Positions 7,401 to 16,902 of a stretch of DNA of 64,000 nt are shown here, in pieces. This DNA is from Cacconaster sp045114175 (lineage in GTDB: Bacteria; Bacteroidota; Bacteroidia; Bacteroidales; UBA932): NCBI GenBank assembly GCA_045114175.1, contig JBGUJZ010000035.1, positions 61,441 through 125,440 of the forward strand, read 5' to 3'. Positions within the stretch are counted from its first letter, which is position 1, and each line of letters begins with the position of its first letter. The position numbers and the translations under genes were made by a program. The notes beneath the pieces are model-generated. The model saw only the letters and a program-made list of their open reading frames with translations, did not search any database and had not been told where the DNA came from.

Positions 7401-10400
7401 TTACGGCTGGGTCGTGGAGAATTGTAATGTCACTCTGCCGTTGTTTGTCGCCGTTGCATTCGCTAACGCTGAAAGCGTTGATGTTGCGTAATAATATGTA
7501 GTTGTAGAGAACCAGCCTCCACTTTGATAGCGGTAGATGAAGTATACCGTGGCATCATCATTTACTATGGAGAAACTACTTACCTGAATAGTGACTGTCG
7601 CCCTATTATAGTAGTTGTTATTATTCGTATAGAATTGAGCGATTTGATTGTACGAAGCCTGATTGTTTACATAAACGACCGTACCGTTATTTCCTTGAGA
7701 GAAATTAGTAGGATTACCGTTATTATTGTTCCTAAGATAAAGAGCATTGGCGGGGACCACTAAACTACCTCGTGCTACCGAGGTTGTACTGGTTTCGTAA
7801 TCCTGATGGACAAGCGTTACGTAACCAGGAGCAAAGCGCGTCGTAGATTTAACCGAGAACGACTGCGTCAGGTTCTCATTAGCCGGAGTAAAGGTATATG
7901 TACCATTGCCGTTGTCAGTGAAGCGGGAATCTGTACCATTGAGCGCAAGGCCTTCAAACGAAACGGTAATCGGAACGACATTATCAGCCGCATAACTGAA
8001 CTGGAATGTCGCGGTTTTATCCAAGCCCAGAGATAGTTTACCCTCAGACATATTTCCACCGGAGAATCCGCAATCGGTAAACTGCAGGCCCCGGATAGTA
8101 ATCGTATTAGACTGGGCCTGTGCATAGAGCAACGGGTTCTCCGTGATATTCGCCGTAGAGAGGGTTACAGATCCGGCAGAACCGGCAGGTCCGGTCGCCT
8201 TGAGCGCGAGTTCTACTGCATTCGCAAAGCCATGGGTCAGATTTGCATCCGGGATATAATAGAGATAAGTATTACCGCTTGAGTGAACCAAGCCGGAGGT
8301 AACAGGCGTCTCACCGTCTGCATGATACTGCGGCGTAAAGCCGTTGAGCACTACCGTCATGACAGGAGGTATCACACGATTGTTCGCATCGAGGCCCTTC
8401 GATTGAGCCGTCGCCGCATCTGCGCTCAAACCCTTGTCATTCGTAGGATCCCACCAGACAATCGTATTATTCCGACGATCATAGTCCATTCGGAAAGTCA
8501 ATGTGACGTTTCCGTTGCGGTAAACCGTCGCAGGAGACCACTGCGTGTTCGGGAACGTAAAGAGACGCTGCGTATAGTTGAAGAAATCATCATACGATGT
8601 AGCGTCACTGAAGTACTTGTTGTGGACATAAACGGTACAAGCATTATCAGAAATGGTGGTCTTGAAGTGGCAGTCCACATACTTCCACGCAACGCCGTTC
8701 ACCGTTACGGTCCCCAGGTCTTCGTACTCTGATTGAGTAATTGTCTTAATAAAGTAGAACGCAGGAATATCAACGCCGGGAACCGTGGAGGTGCCATAAG
8801 CCACCGGCAATACATCACCATCCGGGGTCAGGCTATAGCCGTCTGGCTCAATGGTGAATTCCAGCGGGAAGACGGAGCGGGAAAGTCCTCGAGGAATCAG
8901 GATTCGAACAATCTCCTGCTGATTGGCGCTCTGAGCAACATACTTCTGACGACAGGTCACGTGCATCGTCTGGCGAGGCGAAGTCTTGATCACCACATTT
9001 CTGCTCAGGGTATTTCCGTTGTATGTTCCCTCTATGTGAATCGCCTGTGTGCGAGCTTCTGTAAAAAAGTCATTTTCGTCTTTGTAGGAAGTATTCAACT
9101 CATAGACAATCATTCCCCACTTTTCAATGTCCGCATTTGCTATCTGTTGCGCCGTTGCTTCAGTCCAAGTATTGTTGTTTCTGACAAATGAGATAGCCTT
9201 TCCATTATTATCTTTCACGATCCACACTTTGCAGGTATCCTCACTTTGGGCGTTCGTCGCAGTATCAAAGGTCAAAACTCCCTGTGCGGATGCCTGAGCC
9301 GCCGTCAATTCAGTAAAGGCGCCCGAGTTCTCGTTATATGAACCCACTTTAACTGTCACCAACTCATTAGCCTCTTGATTGGCTGTATAATTATCATCCG
9401 TCACATTGGTGGGAATATATCGGAACATCAGCGTGTCTTTCTGTGGCTGCACGTAGAACTTCTCCGTGAAAGAAGTACCAATACTCGACTTACCATCGGA
9501 GATATTGATCAGACTCTGGAAGTTCGGGTCGCCGGTTACGGATGCTGAACTAGCTTTAGATGCCTTGTTGATATCCTCTTCTCCAGTGCCTGCTTCAATG
9601 TTCAACAAGTGTACCGTATAGGATTGGTTGCGAAGCAGCGGAATCGCAACGCCTTCCGTGTTCACGATATCCAAAGCATAGTACTTCTCAGGTTCGGGAT
9701 CTCCATCATAATCATGCCGAATCGCCTTGATAATCAAACGCGTTGCCCTGCGAGCCGTGGACGGCATGGTTCGCTCGTAAACAAAGAGGACATTGTTTTC
9801 CGGATTCAAGCTATCCCAGTCCTGGAGATCTGCATCTCCCGGAATACCCACATCGGCATTACCCGGATAATAGTTATAGGCTTGATTCGAGGGTGAATAT
9901 CCCTCATAGTTAAACGGCGCTCCCGTCACAAGCGTATCGCTTTGATTCACCCGAACCAGAGGATAACGCTGGTAGTTCATCAGAAAATTCTCAAAGTAGA
10001 GCGGCGAAGTCGTATCCTCATCGCCCGGCTCTATAATGGGATTGCCTGCTGCGTCGGTTGAGAAGGGGGCAGACAGAATCGGTGCCACAACACCTTCCGA
10101 CGGAGCATACGCCAAACCGAATTTCGTAATCGTCACCAACTGATGGTTCTTCTCCGGTTCATTCTGGTACTCGAACAATTGGGTCAGGTTGCGCAGATAG
10201 ACGCGGGCAAAGTTACGCACCAGGATGATGGGGTCAGGGAACTGCCTCATTGTAGCTTCCGTTGCCACATAATCGTTTCCCACCTTGTTGACGCGGACGC
10301 CATTGGGCAGAATCACTTTCTGCCAGTAGGCATCGTTGTACTCCTCGGAACGCTGGGAACGAATGCGAGACATCACATACTCTTCCGTATCCTGGCTACC

Positions 10401-10796
10401 GGAAATCGGCGGACTGGTACGGACTGCGGTCGGGCAGTTTGCAATGAAATGCAGGCGTAAGCGGCTGTCGCTGATGGAGAGCTTGGCTTCAAGCGTATAG
10501 ACCGTTGCATTGGTACCGTCATAGTGAGACGGAGTTGTTTCCGTTACCGTTGCCCTGACCCACTCATTGAAGTAACCACTACCACCAAATACAGCAATAT
10601 AGAAACCGGTCGTGTCGATGGTCGGCGTGTTACCCATGGCTCGGGTAGCCGATTCGTCACCGGGAACTGCCACCTTGAAGGAGATGTTTACACGCTCGTT
10701 GTCCTGCACCGGATCGGGAGTCGGAAACGGCTCAATCCCGTGGCAGCCCGTCAAGACTGCCAACGCTACAAACAATATGCATCCAAATCTTTTCAT
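7401..10796 (-). CDS. Very large fimbrial-locus surface lipoprotein
   Basis: 1131 residues, last gene of the fimbrial operon. Lipobox LTGC gives Cys18, and SATRAM (R52) matches the site at which fimbrillins are trimmed. The N-terminal ~400 residues resemble fimbrillin-type beta-sandwich sequence, with FHFIAN-like 'LHFIANCPTAV'. The rest is repetitive beta-rich sequence, and the C-terminus is rich in Asn, Thr and Tyr. Size and last position fit a tip adhesin or accessory subunit, but I recognise no specific domain with certainty. The start lies 4 bases after the stop of the 829-residue protein gene. Confidence 0.6.
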   Translation of the reverse strand: MKRFGCILFVALAVLTGCHGIEPFPTPDPVQDNERVNISFKVAVPGDESATRAMGNTPTIDTTGFYIAVFGGSGYFNEWVRATVTETTPSHYDGTNATVYTLEAKLSISDSRLRLHFIANCPTAVRTSPPISGSQDTEEYVMSRIRSQRSEEYNDAYWQKVILPNGVRVNKVGNDYVATEATMRQFPDPIILVRNFARVYLRNLTQLFEYQNEPEKNHQLVTITKFGLAYAPSEGVVAPILSAPFSTDAAGNPIIEPGDEDTTSPLYFENFLMNYQRYPLVRVNQSDTLVTGAPFNYEGYSPSNQAYNYYPGNADVGIPGDADLQDWDSLNPENNVLFVYERTMPSTARRATRLIIKAIRHDYDGDPEPEKYYALDIVNTEGVAIPLLRNQSYTVHLLNIEAGTGEEDINKASKASSASVTGDPNFQSLINISDGKSSIGTSFTEKFYVQPQKDTLMFRYIPTNVTDDNYTANQEANELVTVKVGSYNENSGAFTELTAAQASAQGVLTFDTATNAQSEDTCKVWIVKDNNGKAISFVRNNNTWTEATAQQIANADIEKWGMIVYELNTSYKDENDFFTEARTQAIHIEGTYNGNTLSRNVVIKTSPRQTMHVTCRQKYVAQSANQQEIVRILIPRGLSRSVFPLEFTIEPDGYSLTPDGDVLPVAYGTSTVPGVDIPAFYFIKTITQSEYEDLGTVTVNGVAWKYVDCHFKTTISDNACTVYVHNKYFSDATSYDDFFNYTQRLFTFPNTQWSPATVYRNGNVTLTFRMDYDRRNNTIVWWDPTNDKGLSADAATAQSKGLDANNRVIPPVMTVVLNGFTPQYHADGETPVTSGLVHSSGNTYLYYIPDANLTHGFANAVELALKATGPAGSAGSVTLSTANITENPLLYAQAQSNTITIRGLQFTDCGFSGGNMSEGKLSLGLDKTATFQFSYAADNVVPITVSFEGLALNGTDSRFTDNGNGTYTFTPANENLTQSFSVKSTTRFAPGYVTLVHQDYETSTTSVARGSLVVPANALYLRNNNNGNPTNFSQGNNGTVVYVNNQASYNQIAQFYTNNNNYYNRATVTIQVSSFSIVNDDATVYFIYRYQSGGWFSTTTYYYATSTLSALANATATNNGRVTLQFSTTQP

Positions 10797-10800
10797 AGCG

Positions 10801-13290
10801 TCAATTCTTTTTTACATTGGCCCGGTCTTGATCGCCCCAGGTAAAGGTTCCCTTCGTTACCGTCTCGTAGGTAGTATCTTCCCAATACCATTCGTCGTAC
10901 ACGCAACGAACGTATCTGGAACCAGACGTTCCCGTATTGCTGGTTAATTGTGACGAACTACTTCCACCCGGCACGGTAACGTAGCCATTGTTACTCCAAT
11001 AATCCGTGTTAGAGGCATCATCACCACCCAGCAGACGAGGAATCAGGTTATCCTTCGTCAACTGTGCCATGTAGGTAATTTCTGCAACGGTCGGCAGACG
11101 CCAACGGCCAGCTGGGTGACCGTCCTCCTGATAAGAAGCGCAACGGCGCTTTGCGTTATCATACGTTGTAGGCTGCGTAGCACCGTAAGAAGATGCAATG
11201 CGGAACTTTGGAGCGATGAAGTTGCTGTACTCTGCGCCACCGGCCGGATAATAGTAGGTGATTCTGCGATTGCCACCTTGCACAGAGGCCTTACTCTGGC
11301 TCCATTCCGTATTGCCACCGGAGAGATTGTTTATCGTACGAGATCTAGGGTCTCCCAACACATAACTAGCGACAGCACCAGTAGTTGGAAGTACCGAGGT
11401 CTCGATGACATACATGTTCGTATTCTTGTTGCTGGAATTGGATACGCCACTAGGAGAAGAGCCCAAGTAATACGTCCAATTCTGACTAGTATTTGCCGTA
11501 AAGCTGGCTTGATCGGTACCACCACCTTGTTTGCCATTCACAAAAGCATAGCCATAAGTACTATTATCGCCGCTGTTTGCCTCCGGCTTAATGATAATAG
11601 AAGGTCTCTGCTCGATGATGACATCGGTGAAATAGAGATTTGCCCCCTCTCCCTCATGACGCAGGCGCATACGGATGGTATAAGGCGCCACATCATAGTT
11701 GTTAGACGACATATCTCGTCTCAGCGGATGGTTGAAGGTGACACTGTCGCGACCATGTACGATTACGGACCAACCATCTCCATCCGCAGGCTGATTATAT
11801 GTAAAGGAATGGGAAGTAGGAGCCGGGGTGGAACTACTATAGTTCGGACGAACCGCAATGATCTGATTGTTGATGGTCGTGGTAAACGGATTGTAAATCC
11901 GTGGGTTCACACCGACATAATTGGCATCTACATCATGCGCCGCGGTATACACGTTATTGGCAACCGTAAAACCAACCACCTCTACATCGTGGCTCGACTG
12001 AATCGGGATGATGAGATTATCCTCGTTGTAGAGGACATACTCCGTGGTTGATACGTTCAAATAACGGGCCGTAATGACCGTTGCAGGCACGGAAGTAATA
12101 CTGGTAATGTTCTCCTCCGTCACCTCTTCAATTGCGCCACCCCAGGGAGCGATGGCATAGTGGATAGCCACTTGCGGCGGATCTGCCTGCTCGGTACCCA
12201 GAATCTGCACGTCAATGGAGATGTGGTACCAGTGGTTGCGGAGCAGTTCATTGCCGTGGAACGGAATCTTGTAGTAATACTTACGGGTCGTATTGCCGTA
12301 TTGCCAAGGAATAATGAGCTTCAAATACGGCTCCATGGACGATCCGGTTTCCCACGACATCGGATAAGAATAGAAAGGCTTCAACTGTCCGTAGTGATCC
12401 GCGAAGACGCTGTCTACCGGCATATAGACCGGAACCTTGACTGAAGTCGTTACATTATTCACCTCCCGACTGCGGGAAAGGGAGTCACCCGTAGCGTAGA
12501 GCACAAAGTCGTGATACTGCGAATAAACGATCGACTCACCCGAGCCGTAAGTTTCGGATGCCGTTACCGGCATCGGCACCGGTTCTGCGCCGAGGGTAGC
12601 TTTACGCATGGGATAAACCATGTAAACAGACATGTTCTTCTTGTCCGGAATCCACTGGTTGGCTTCGTCACCAACTGCGTGGTCAGCAACCGTAAGGGCG
12701 AACGTAACTTTGGCAGCCACACGGGCCATACCAACGGTTGCATAGACAGGGGTGGAACCCTGTGCGTTACCCAGCGTAAGCTGCATCTCACCGGTCATTA
12801 CGAAATCCGGCTGGATATAGTTCCACTGGGAGGTTTCATCCACTGTTACCGTATTCTCCCACGTAGGTGCCGGGAGGAGCGAAGCTTTGATATCGCTGAT
12901 ATTGCGGCTACCGGGGGTTCCCTGATAGGTTCCGCCGTGGTTGGTGAAATTGGCCACGACGAACAGGCCGCAGTGCGCACCCGCACCGGTTGTACCAAAG
13001 ATACTTTCAATATCCGTAGGGTTGGTTTGGAGTTGTACCAACGTACCGTTGCGACGGACGTTCAGCACCTCCTTCGTGATATCTCCGGTCGTTTCGTTAT
13101 AGAAGAATATATCGATACGCTCGGAGATGATATTTTCATTCAGGGCGGCTTCTCCTTCCTTGGTGGCACGGGTTTCCGGATCTGCAACAACAAGGTTCAG
13201 GACAATCCCGTCAATATACTCAGGGACCTCCGGTACGCAGCCAACAAAGGCCAGCAGTGCCAATGCAAATATGATGAGTTTAGTTCGCAT
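10801..13290 (-). CDS. Fimbrial-locus lipoprotein with C-terminal FISUMP/lectin-like domain
   Basis: 829 residues. Lipobox FVGC (Cys18), ETRATKEG trimming-type site (R41), then sequence resembling minor fimbrial subunits (IDIFFYNETTGDI, GLFVVANFTNHGG). The last ~150 residues carry CASYQEDGHPAGRWRLPT, YWSNNGY and RYVRCVYDEWYW, similar in plan to the C-terminal domain of the 625-residue lipoprotein. Probably a tip or tip-proximal adhesin. It overlaps the preceding fimbrillin gene by 11 bases and is 4 bases from the next gene, so translation is coupled. Confidence 0.6.
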   Translation of the reverse strand: MRTKLIIFALALLAFVGCVPEVPEYIDGIVLNLVVADPETRATKEGEAALNENIISERIDIFFYNETTGDITKEVLNVRRNGTLVQLQTNPTDIESIFGTTGAGAHCGLFVVANFTNHGGTYQGTPGSRNISDIKASLLPAPTWENTVTVDETSQWNYIQPDFVMTGEMQLTLGNAQGSTPVYATVGMARVAAKVTFALTVADHAVGDEANQWIPDKKNMSVYMVYPMRKATLGAEPVPMPVTASETYGSGESIVYSQYHDFVLYATGDSLSRSREVNNVTTSVKVPVYMPVDSVFADHYGQLKPFYSYPMSWETGSSMEPYLKLIIPWQYGNTTRKYYYKIPFHGNELLRNHWYHISIDVQILGTEQADPPQVAIHYAIAPWGGAIEEVTEENITSITSVPATVITARYLNVSTTEYVLYNEDNLIIPIQSSHDVEVVGFTVANNVYTAAHDVDANYVGVNPRIYNPFTTTINNQIIAVRPNYSSSTPAPTSHSFTYNQPADGDGWSVIVHGRDSVTFNHPLRRDMSSNNYDVAPYTIRMRLRHEGEGANLYFTDVIIEQRPSIIIKPEANSGDNSTYGYAFVNGKQGGGTDQASFTANTSQNWTYYLGSSPSGVSNSSNKNTNMYVIETSVLPTTGAVASYVLGDPRSRTINNLSGGNTEWSQSKASVQGGNRRITYYYPAGGAEYSNFIAPKFRIASSYGATQPTTYDNAKRRCASYQEDGHPAGRWRLPTVAEITYMAQLTKDNLIPRLLGGDDASNTDYWSNNGYVTVPGGSSSSQLTSNTGTSGSRYVRCVYDEWYWEDTTYETVTKGTFTWGDQDRANVKKN

Positions 13291-14761
13291 CCAATACTAG
13301 TCTAATGTTTTTCCGGTTGAATTCAGAGTTTGCATCGTGCCATTCACCGTTGAAGTAGATGGCTACGTTGAAAAAGATCGTCTGGGTGGTGGTCGGCGTG
13401 AGATCGTTGTTCGGCTTCACGGTAAATTCCACTTTACCATTGTCCGTGAAAGCATCAATCTCGCCGGAAGTCGGTTCAATCTCAAAGTATTGAGCCGCAG
13501 AGAGCGGATAAGCCGTTATTTGCCAACGACCGGAGGTCGGTGCCTCTATATAGAAACGGCCCTTCATTACCTCGGTATTGGTCCTGAATCGCATCGTCTT
13601 GGCCGACCATTCTTCAGTCGTCGGCTCCGTGGAATATGATTCTGTGGTACTGTTGTAGCGATAAAATGCCAACACACCATCCTTGAACATACCGCTTCGC
13701 GCGGAGATGGAGTGATCGGAGTAATCCCAGTCATACGCCTCATATTCCCAAGGTAGCACGCGCGTATAGATTTCGATAGAACTTCTCTTGAACTGAAGCA
13801 TCAGGGAGTACTTCGTGCCAGCATCCATGCCGGAGAAGTTGTCTTTAAAGAATTTCTGGCGAGTAAGCACAACCGATGCGGTGAGATCGCCGGAAAGGTT
13901 GTCATTGGCATCCAGCACATTGTATTCCACCACCAGACGGGCATTGGTATCCAGCTCCATATAGGTCTGGGGCCACATCATGATATAGTCCGTCAGGTTC
14001 AGAATCGACTCCTGATTGATGTAAACGTTTCCTGCCGGATCTGCCGACTGGAAGAGCACTGTGCTCACGGAATCAAAATCAGCCGTAGTAACCTGAACGG
14101 TAGCGGAAGAGTAGTCGATGGTTGCGCTGCGTTTGTTCTTCATACCCACGAGCGTGACACGCTTGAGATAGATGGTGTTGCCGGAGGTATTCTGAACTTC
14201 CAGATTCATCGCCGTAAAGAGATGATGATGCTTCAGGTTGACAGGGGTATTCGGCGTGTGGGTCTGCGCGGGAATCGTGATCACATCGGAATACATGAAA
14301 TCAAACTGGGTAGTAGAAGCATCCATTACCTTCTGGGGAATGGTAAGCACCTGCGTGGTGGCATTATAAGAGGTTCCGGCGCCAAAGAACTCTTCCTCGA
14401 AGAGGCCGAGCGAGCTGTCGTAATGGAGCCAGGAGAAGAACTTGTGGGTACCGTCGGCCGTCCAGGGGTAGGTTCTGTTGGAGCCATAGTTCCAGACGGG
14501 GTTGCCCGCAAAGACCAGCGAGTCGTTGATGTAATACGGGTTCTCTGCGCTCATCCAAGAGACATTTCCCGAGAAACCGGTGAGAATGTCAAAGACGCGC
14601 AGCTTGTTGCCGGTGCTGTTGAGCGCAGTGGAATCCATCATGGCGCGGGTAGAGCCAGCATTCACGGCAGAGAAGGAGATGGTCCCCTCGCCGAAGAAAT
14701 CCTCGTGACAGGAGACTGCCGCCAGCGCAACAACGATTAGATATAGTACTTTTCTTCTCAT
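13280..14761 (-). CDS. Fimbrillin-family lipoprotein, long form
   Basis: 493 residues. Signal peptide with lipobox AVSC (Cys18), trimming-type site GSTRAM (R39), then the Mfa-like fimbrillin pattern (FSAVNAG, YPWTADGTHKFFSW, LKHHHLFTAMNLEVQNTSGNTIYLKRVTL, GTKYSLMLQF). It is longer than the neighbouring fimbrillins because of an added C-terminal beta domain (residues ~370-493: RWQITAYPLSAAQYFEIEPTSG). Likely a minor subunit joining the tip proteins to the shaft. It is 9 bases downstream of the 323-residue fimbrillin gene and overlaps the 829-residue gene. Confidence 0.72.
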   Translation of the reverse strand: MRRKVLYLIVVALAAVSCHEDFFGEGTISFSAVNAGSTRAMMDSTALNSTGNKLRVFDILTGFSGNVSWMSAENPYYINDSLVFAGNPVWNYGSNRTYPWTADGTHKFFSWLHYDSSLGLFEEEFFGAGTSYNATTQVLTIPQKVMDASTTQFDFMYSDVITIPAQTHTPNTPVNLKHHHLFTAMNLEVQNTSGNTIYLKRVTLVGMKNKRSATIDYSSATVQVTTADFDSVSTVLFQSADPAGNVYINQESILNLTDYIMMWPQTYMELDTNARLVVEYNVLDANDNLSGDLTASVVLTRQKFFKDNFSGMDAGTKYSLMLQFKRSSIEIYTRVLPWEYEAYDWDYSDHSISARSGMFKDGVLAFYRYNSTTESYSTEPTTEEWSAKTMRFRTNTEVMKGRFYIEAPTSGRWQITAYPLSAAQYFEIEPTSGEIDAFTDNGKVEFTVKPNNDLTPTTTQTIFFNVAIYFNGEWHDANSEFNRKNIRLVLDAN

Positions 14762-14770
14762 TATTCTCTT

Positions 14771-15742
14771 TTACTCAACCGTAACACCACCTTCCGCGGT
14801 CGTCCAGGCGTCCGTGGTGGCGGTAAAGGTGATATTATCGTTCAGTCCGATGCTGAGTGTATAAATATATTTTCTTCCGGGTTCCCATTGCGTAATCGTA
14901 CCACGAAGCGGAATGGTAACCGGAGCGTTTTCAAATGTAAAGGTAGCAGAATTTAACGTTTGAACAATACTGTAGCTCACGGTAAGTGACGCTTTAGCGT
15001 CAACTGCCTGCGAAAGTGTCTGCGGCAAAAGGAGATATGCGCAGATATCAATTGTATCCGGCGCGTTGCTCTGGTTGTAAGTGAGCGGAGTGGTCGCGCT
15101 GGAGAGAGTATATTCATGCAAATCGTCATGGTTGGACCATGTGCCGTCGGCAAAGTCTCCGACGGAGTATATATTGTTGAGGGACAAACCCTTGAGAGAC
15201 AAACTCACCGTGCGGTTGGCATCGTTGTAGTAGTCTGCCGCTTTCACGCGGAACACTATCTGAACGAGTGCGTGTGAGAAAGTCAAAGGAACGCTCTCCG
15301 GGTGAGTGGAGCAGTCTGCTACCGTCGCGGTTGCATAGCAGAGATCCGTTGTCATCTGTTGAGCGGTTTGTACGGTGTAAGCCGTAGCGGTTACACCGTT
15401 TGTCTGATCGATGCTCAGGCCGGTTGCGCTAGCCGGACTGTAAGCTTTAAAAGTGAGGGATCCGCCCAGGGGCCAGTACTGGTCGGTAGATGTCGCCCAA
15501 AGGGCAATGGTGGAATTGTATGAGGCTTCAAGACGCTCAAAATACGGTGCTGAGCCATCGTGAAATGCACTCACGATGAAATGCTCCGATTCAGGATAGA
15601 CCGTGCCTGTAATGATAGCTCTCGTTGCTTTGGAGGCTACCGGCGCAAAGGAGATCTTACTGGAGGTGATCTCCGTCATCGTGCAGGCCGAAAGCAATAC
15701 TGCGGCCGCAACGAATGTCAGGTATGCGTGTCTTGTTTTCAT
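14771..15742 (-). CDS. Fimbrillin-family lipoprotein
   Basis: 323 residues. Lipobox LSAC (Cys20), trimming-type site SKATRAIITG (R41). Central family pattern: YWPLGGSLTFKAYSP, PLTFSHALVQIVFRVKA, SLKGLSLNNIYSVGDF, and the C-terminal YIYTLSIGLNDNITFTATTDAW. Predicted to be exported, lipidated, surface-exposed and polymerised or incorporated into a type V pilus. Gaps of only 8 and 9 bases on either side place it in the downstream, minor-subunit half of the operon. Confidence 0.8.
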   Translation of the reverse strand: MKTRHAYLTFVAAAVLLSACTMTEITSSKISFAPVASKATRAIITGTVYPESEHFIVSAFHDGSAPYFERLEASYNSTIALWATSTDQYWPLGGSLTFKAYSPASATGLSIDQTNGVTATAYTVQTAQQMTTDLCYATATVADCSTHPESVPLTFSHALVQIVFRVKAADYYNDANRTVSLSLKGLSLNNIYSVGDFADGTWSNHDDLHEYTLSSATTPLTYNQSNAPDTIDICAYLLLPQTLSQAVDAKASLTVSYSIVQTLNSATFTFENAPVTIPLRGTITQWEPGRKYIYTLSIGLNDNITFTATTDAWTTAEGGVTVE

Positions 15743-15750
15743 ACGATTCT

Positions 15751-16788
15751 CTATTCATCCAGAATAATCTCACGTGTCTCGATCCAGTCTGTAACAGCCA
15801 GGCTTAAAACGCTATTTTCCAGGCCGACAGCGAGTCGGAACGTGTACTTGTAATCAGGAAGCCACTTCTGGCAGCAGTTCCAGATAGGAATATGCGCTTC
15901 ACCAGGAACTTCATAAGTCAGGTCCTGGAGGACACTTCCGGTTGTAAGGTCCGTCAGTGTGGAGTGCACGACGGTATGGTGCCATTCATCGATTCGGGAC
16001 GTTTCCGGCAGCAGTTGCGGGATCAGCAGCAGCGGATCCAGCGGAGTGAGGACAGGTGTGTTTGTGTTGTCGCACTCCAAAGCCAGGCCGGAAGGTTTGT
16101 TGAAGACGGTGTAGGTGGTCACGGAAGGGTTGGTTACCCAGTTCATAGGCTCCTGGGTGAAATGACCTTCGCAGATCACGCCCGAAATCTTAACAGAATC
16201 GAGCACTACCGTCATTTCGTCGGATTGCAGCAAGTTGTCGGAAACCAGCAGTTTGGAGTACTGCTTCAAGGGGCGAACCTTGATGCAAATCTGCGTAAGC
16301 GCGTGATCAAATACGATCGGAACCACAGCGGAATGTAGCTTGCAATTCTCGATGGCTTTCGCGTAGCAGAGATCCACCTGTGCTTCTTCGAACGAAGATA
16401 TGGACCAGTCGGTTTCTAAGCCCTTTTCGGGGCTGATTCGAATTTGCGGGATAGCAGGGGAAGCGGCATAGAAGACGACATCACCATCGTTCGGCCAGAG
16501 GAACTCTTCCGTAGGTCGCCACCAGGAGTTCTTAGCGTCGTATTCAATCCTTGCTCCCGACATGTAGATGTTATCCCAGTCGTTTTCGATTCCTTCAGGG
16601 TAATGGACCGCCTCTACGACGAACGGAAGATCCTGCGGATAGCTCGTCGAGCTGATGATACACTTGGTATGCGAAGCCACAGCGGAGAACACAATCCGAT
16701 CGCCCGGCATCGGGTAGCGGGTGTTCACCGTGCACGATGCGGCCAGCAGTGCAACGTTCATCAGGATGATTGCGAGTCTTTTACCCAT
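15751..16788 (-). CDS. Fimbrillin-family lipoprotein with Lys at the trimming site
   Basis: 345 residues. Lipobox AASC (Cys19). Where the siblings have TRA it has SHTKCIIS (K42), so an Arg-specific maturation protease would not be expected to act the same way. Family pattern: FLWPNDGDVVFYAASP, VPIVFDHALTQICIKVRP, VKISGVICEGHF, YKYTFRLAVGLENSVLSLAVTDW. It is the first gene after the 12-bp hairpin at 16831-16864. Possibly a connector or minor subunit. Confidence 0.76.
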   Translation of the reverse strand: MGKRLAIILMNVALLAASCTVNTRYPMPGDRIVFSAVASHTKCIISSTSYPQDLPFVVEAVHYPEGIENDWDNIYMSGARIEYDAKNSWWRPTEEFLWPNDGDVVFYAASPAIPQIRISPEKGLETDWSISSFEEAQVDLCYAKAIENCKLHSAVVPIVFDHALTQICIKVRPLKQYSKLLVSDNLLQSDEMTVVLDSVKISGVICEGHFTQEPMNWVTNPSVTTYTVFNKPSGLALECDNTNTPVLTPLDPLLLIPQLLPETSRIDEWHHTVVHSTLTDLTTGSVLQDLTYEVPGEAHIPIWNCCQKWLPDYKYTFRLAVGLENSVLSLAVTDWIETREIILDE

Positions 16789-16830
16789 TCTTCTTAATTG
16801 CCTTTGATTGTCTTTTCAATATCCCCTTCC

Positions 16831-16864
16831 CGGACGGGGTGCGCGGGGAATTGCACCCCGTCCG
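16831..16864 (-). promoter_or_regulatory. Intercistronic 12-bp GC-rich hairpin in the fimbrial operon
   Basis: Perfect stem CGGACGGGGTGC (16831-16842) / GCACCCCGTCCG (16853-16864) with a 10-base loop, in the 114-base gap after the third major-type fimbrillin gene. No T-run follows on the minus strand, so it looks like an attenuator or an mRNA 3'-end stabiliser rather than a simple terminator. Confidence 0.75.
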
Positions 16865-16902
16865 TTGGGAGATGATTTATATAAACAATCGATTCTCAAG
16901 CA

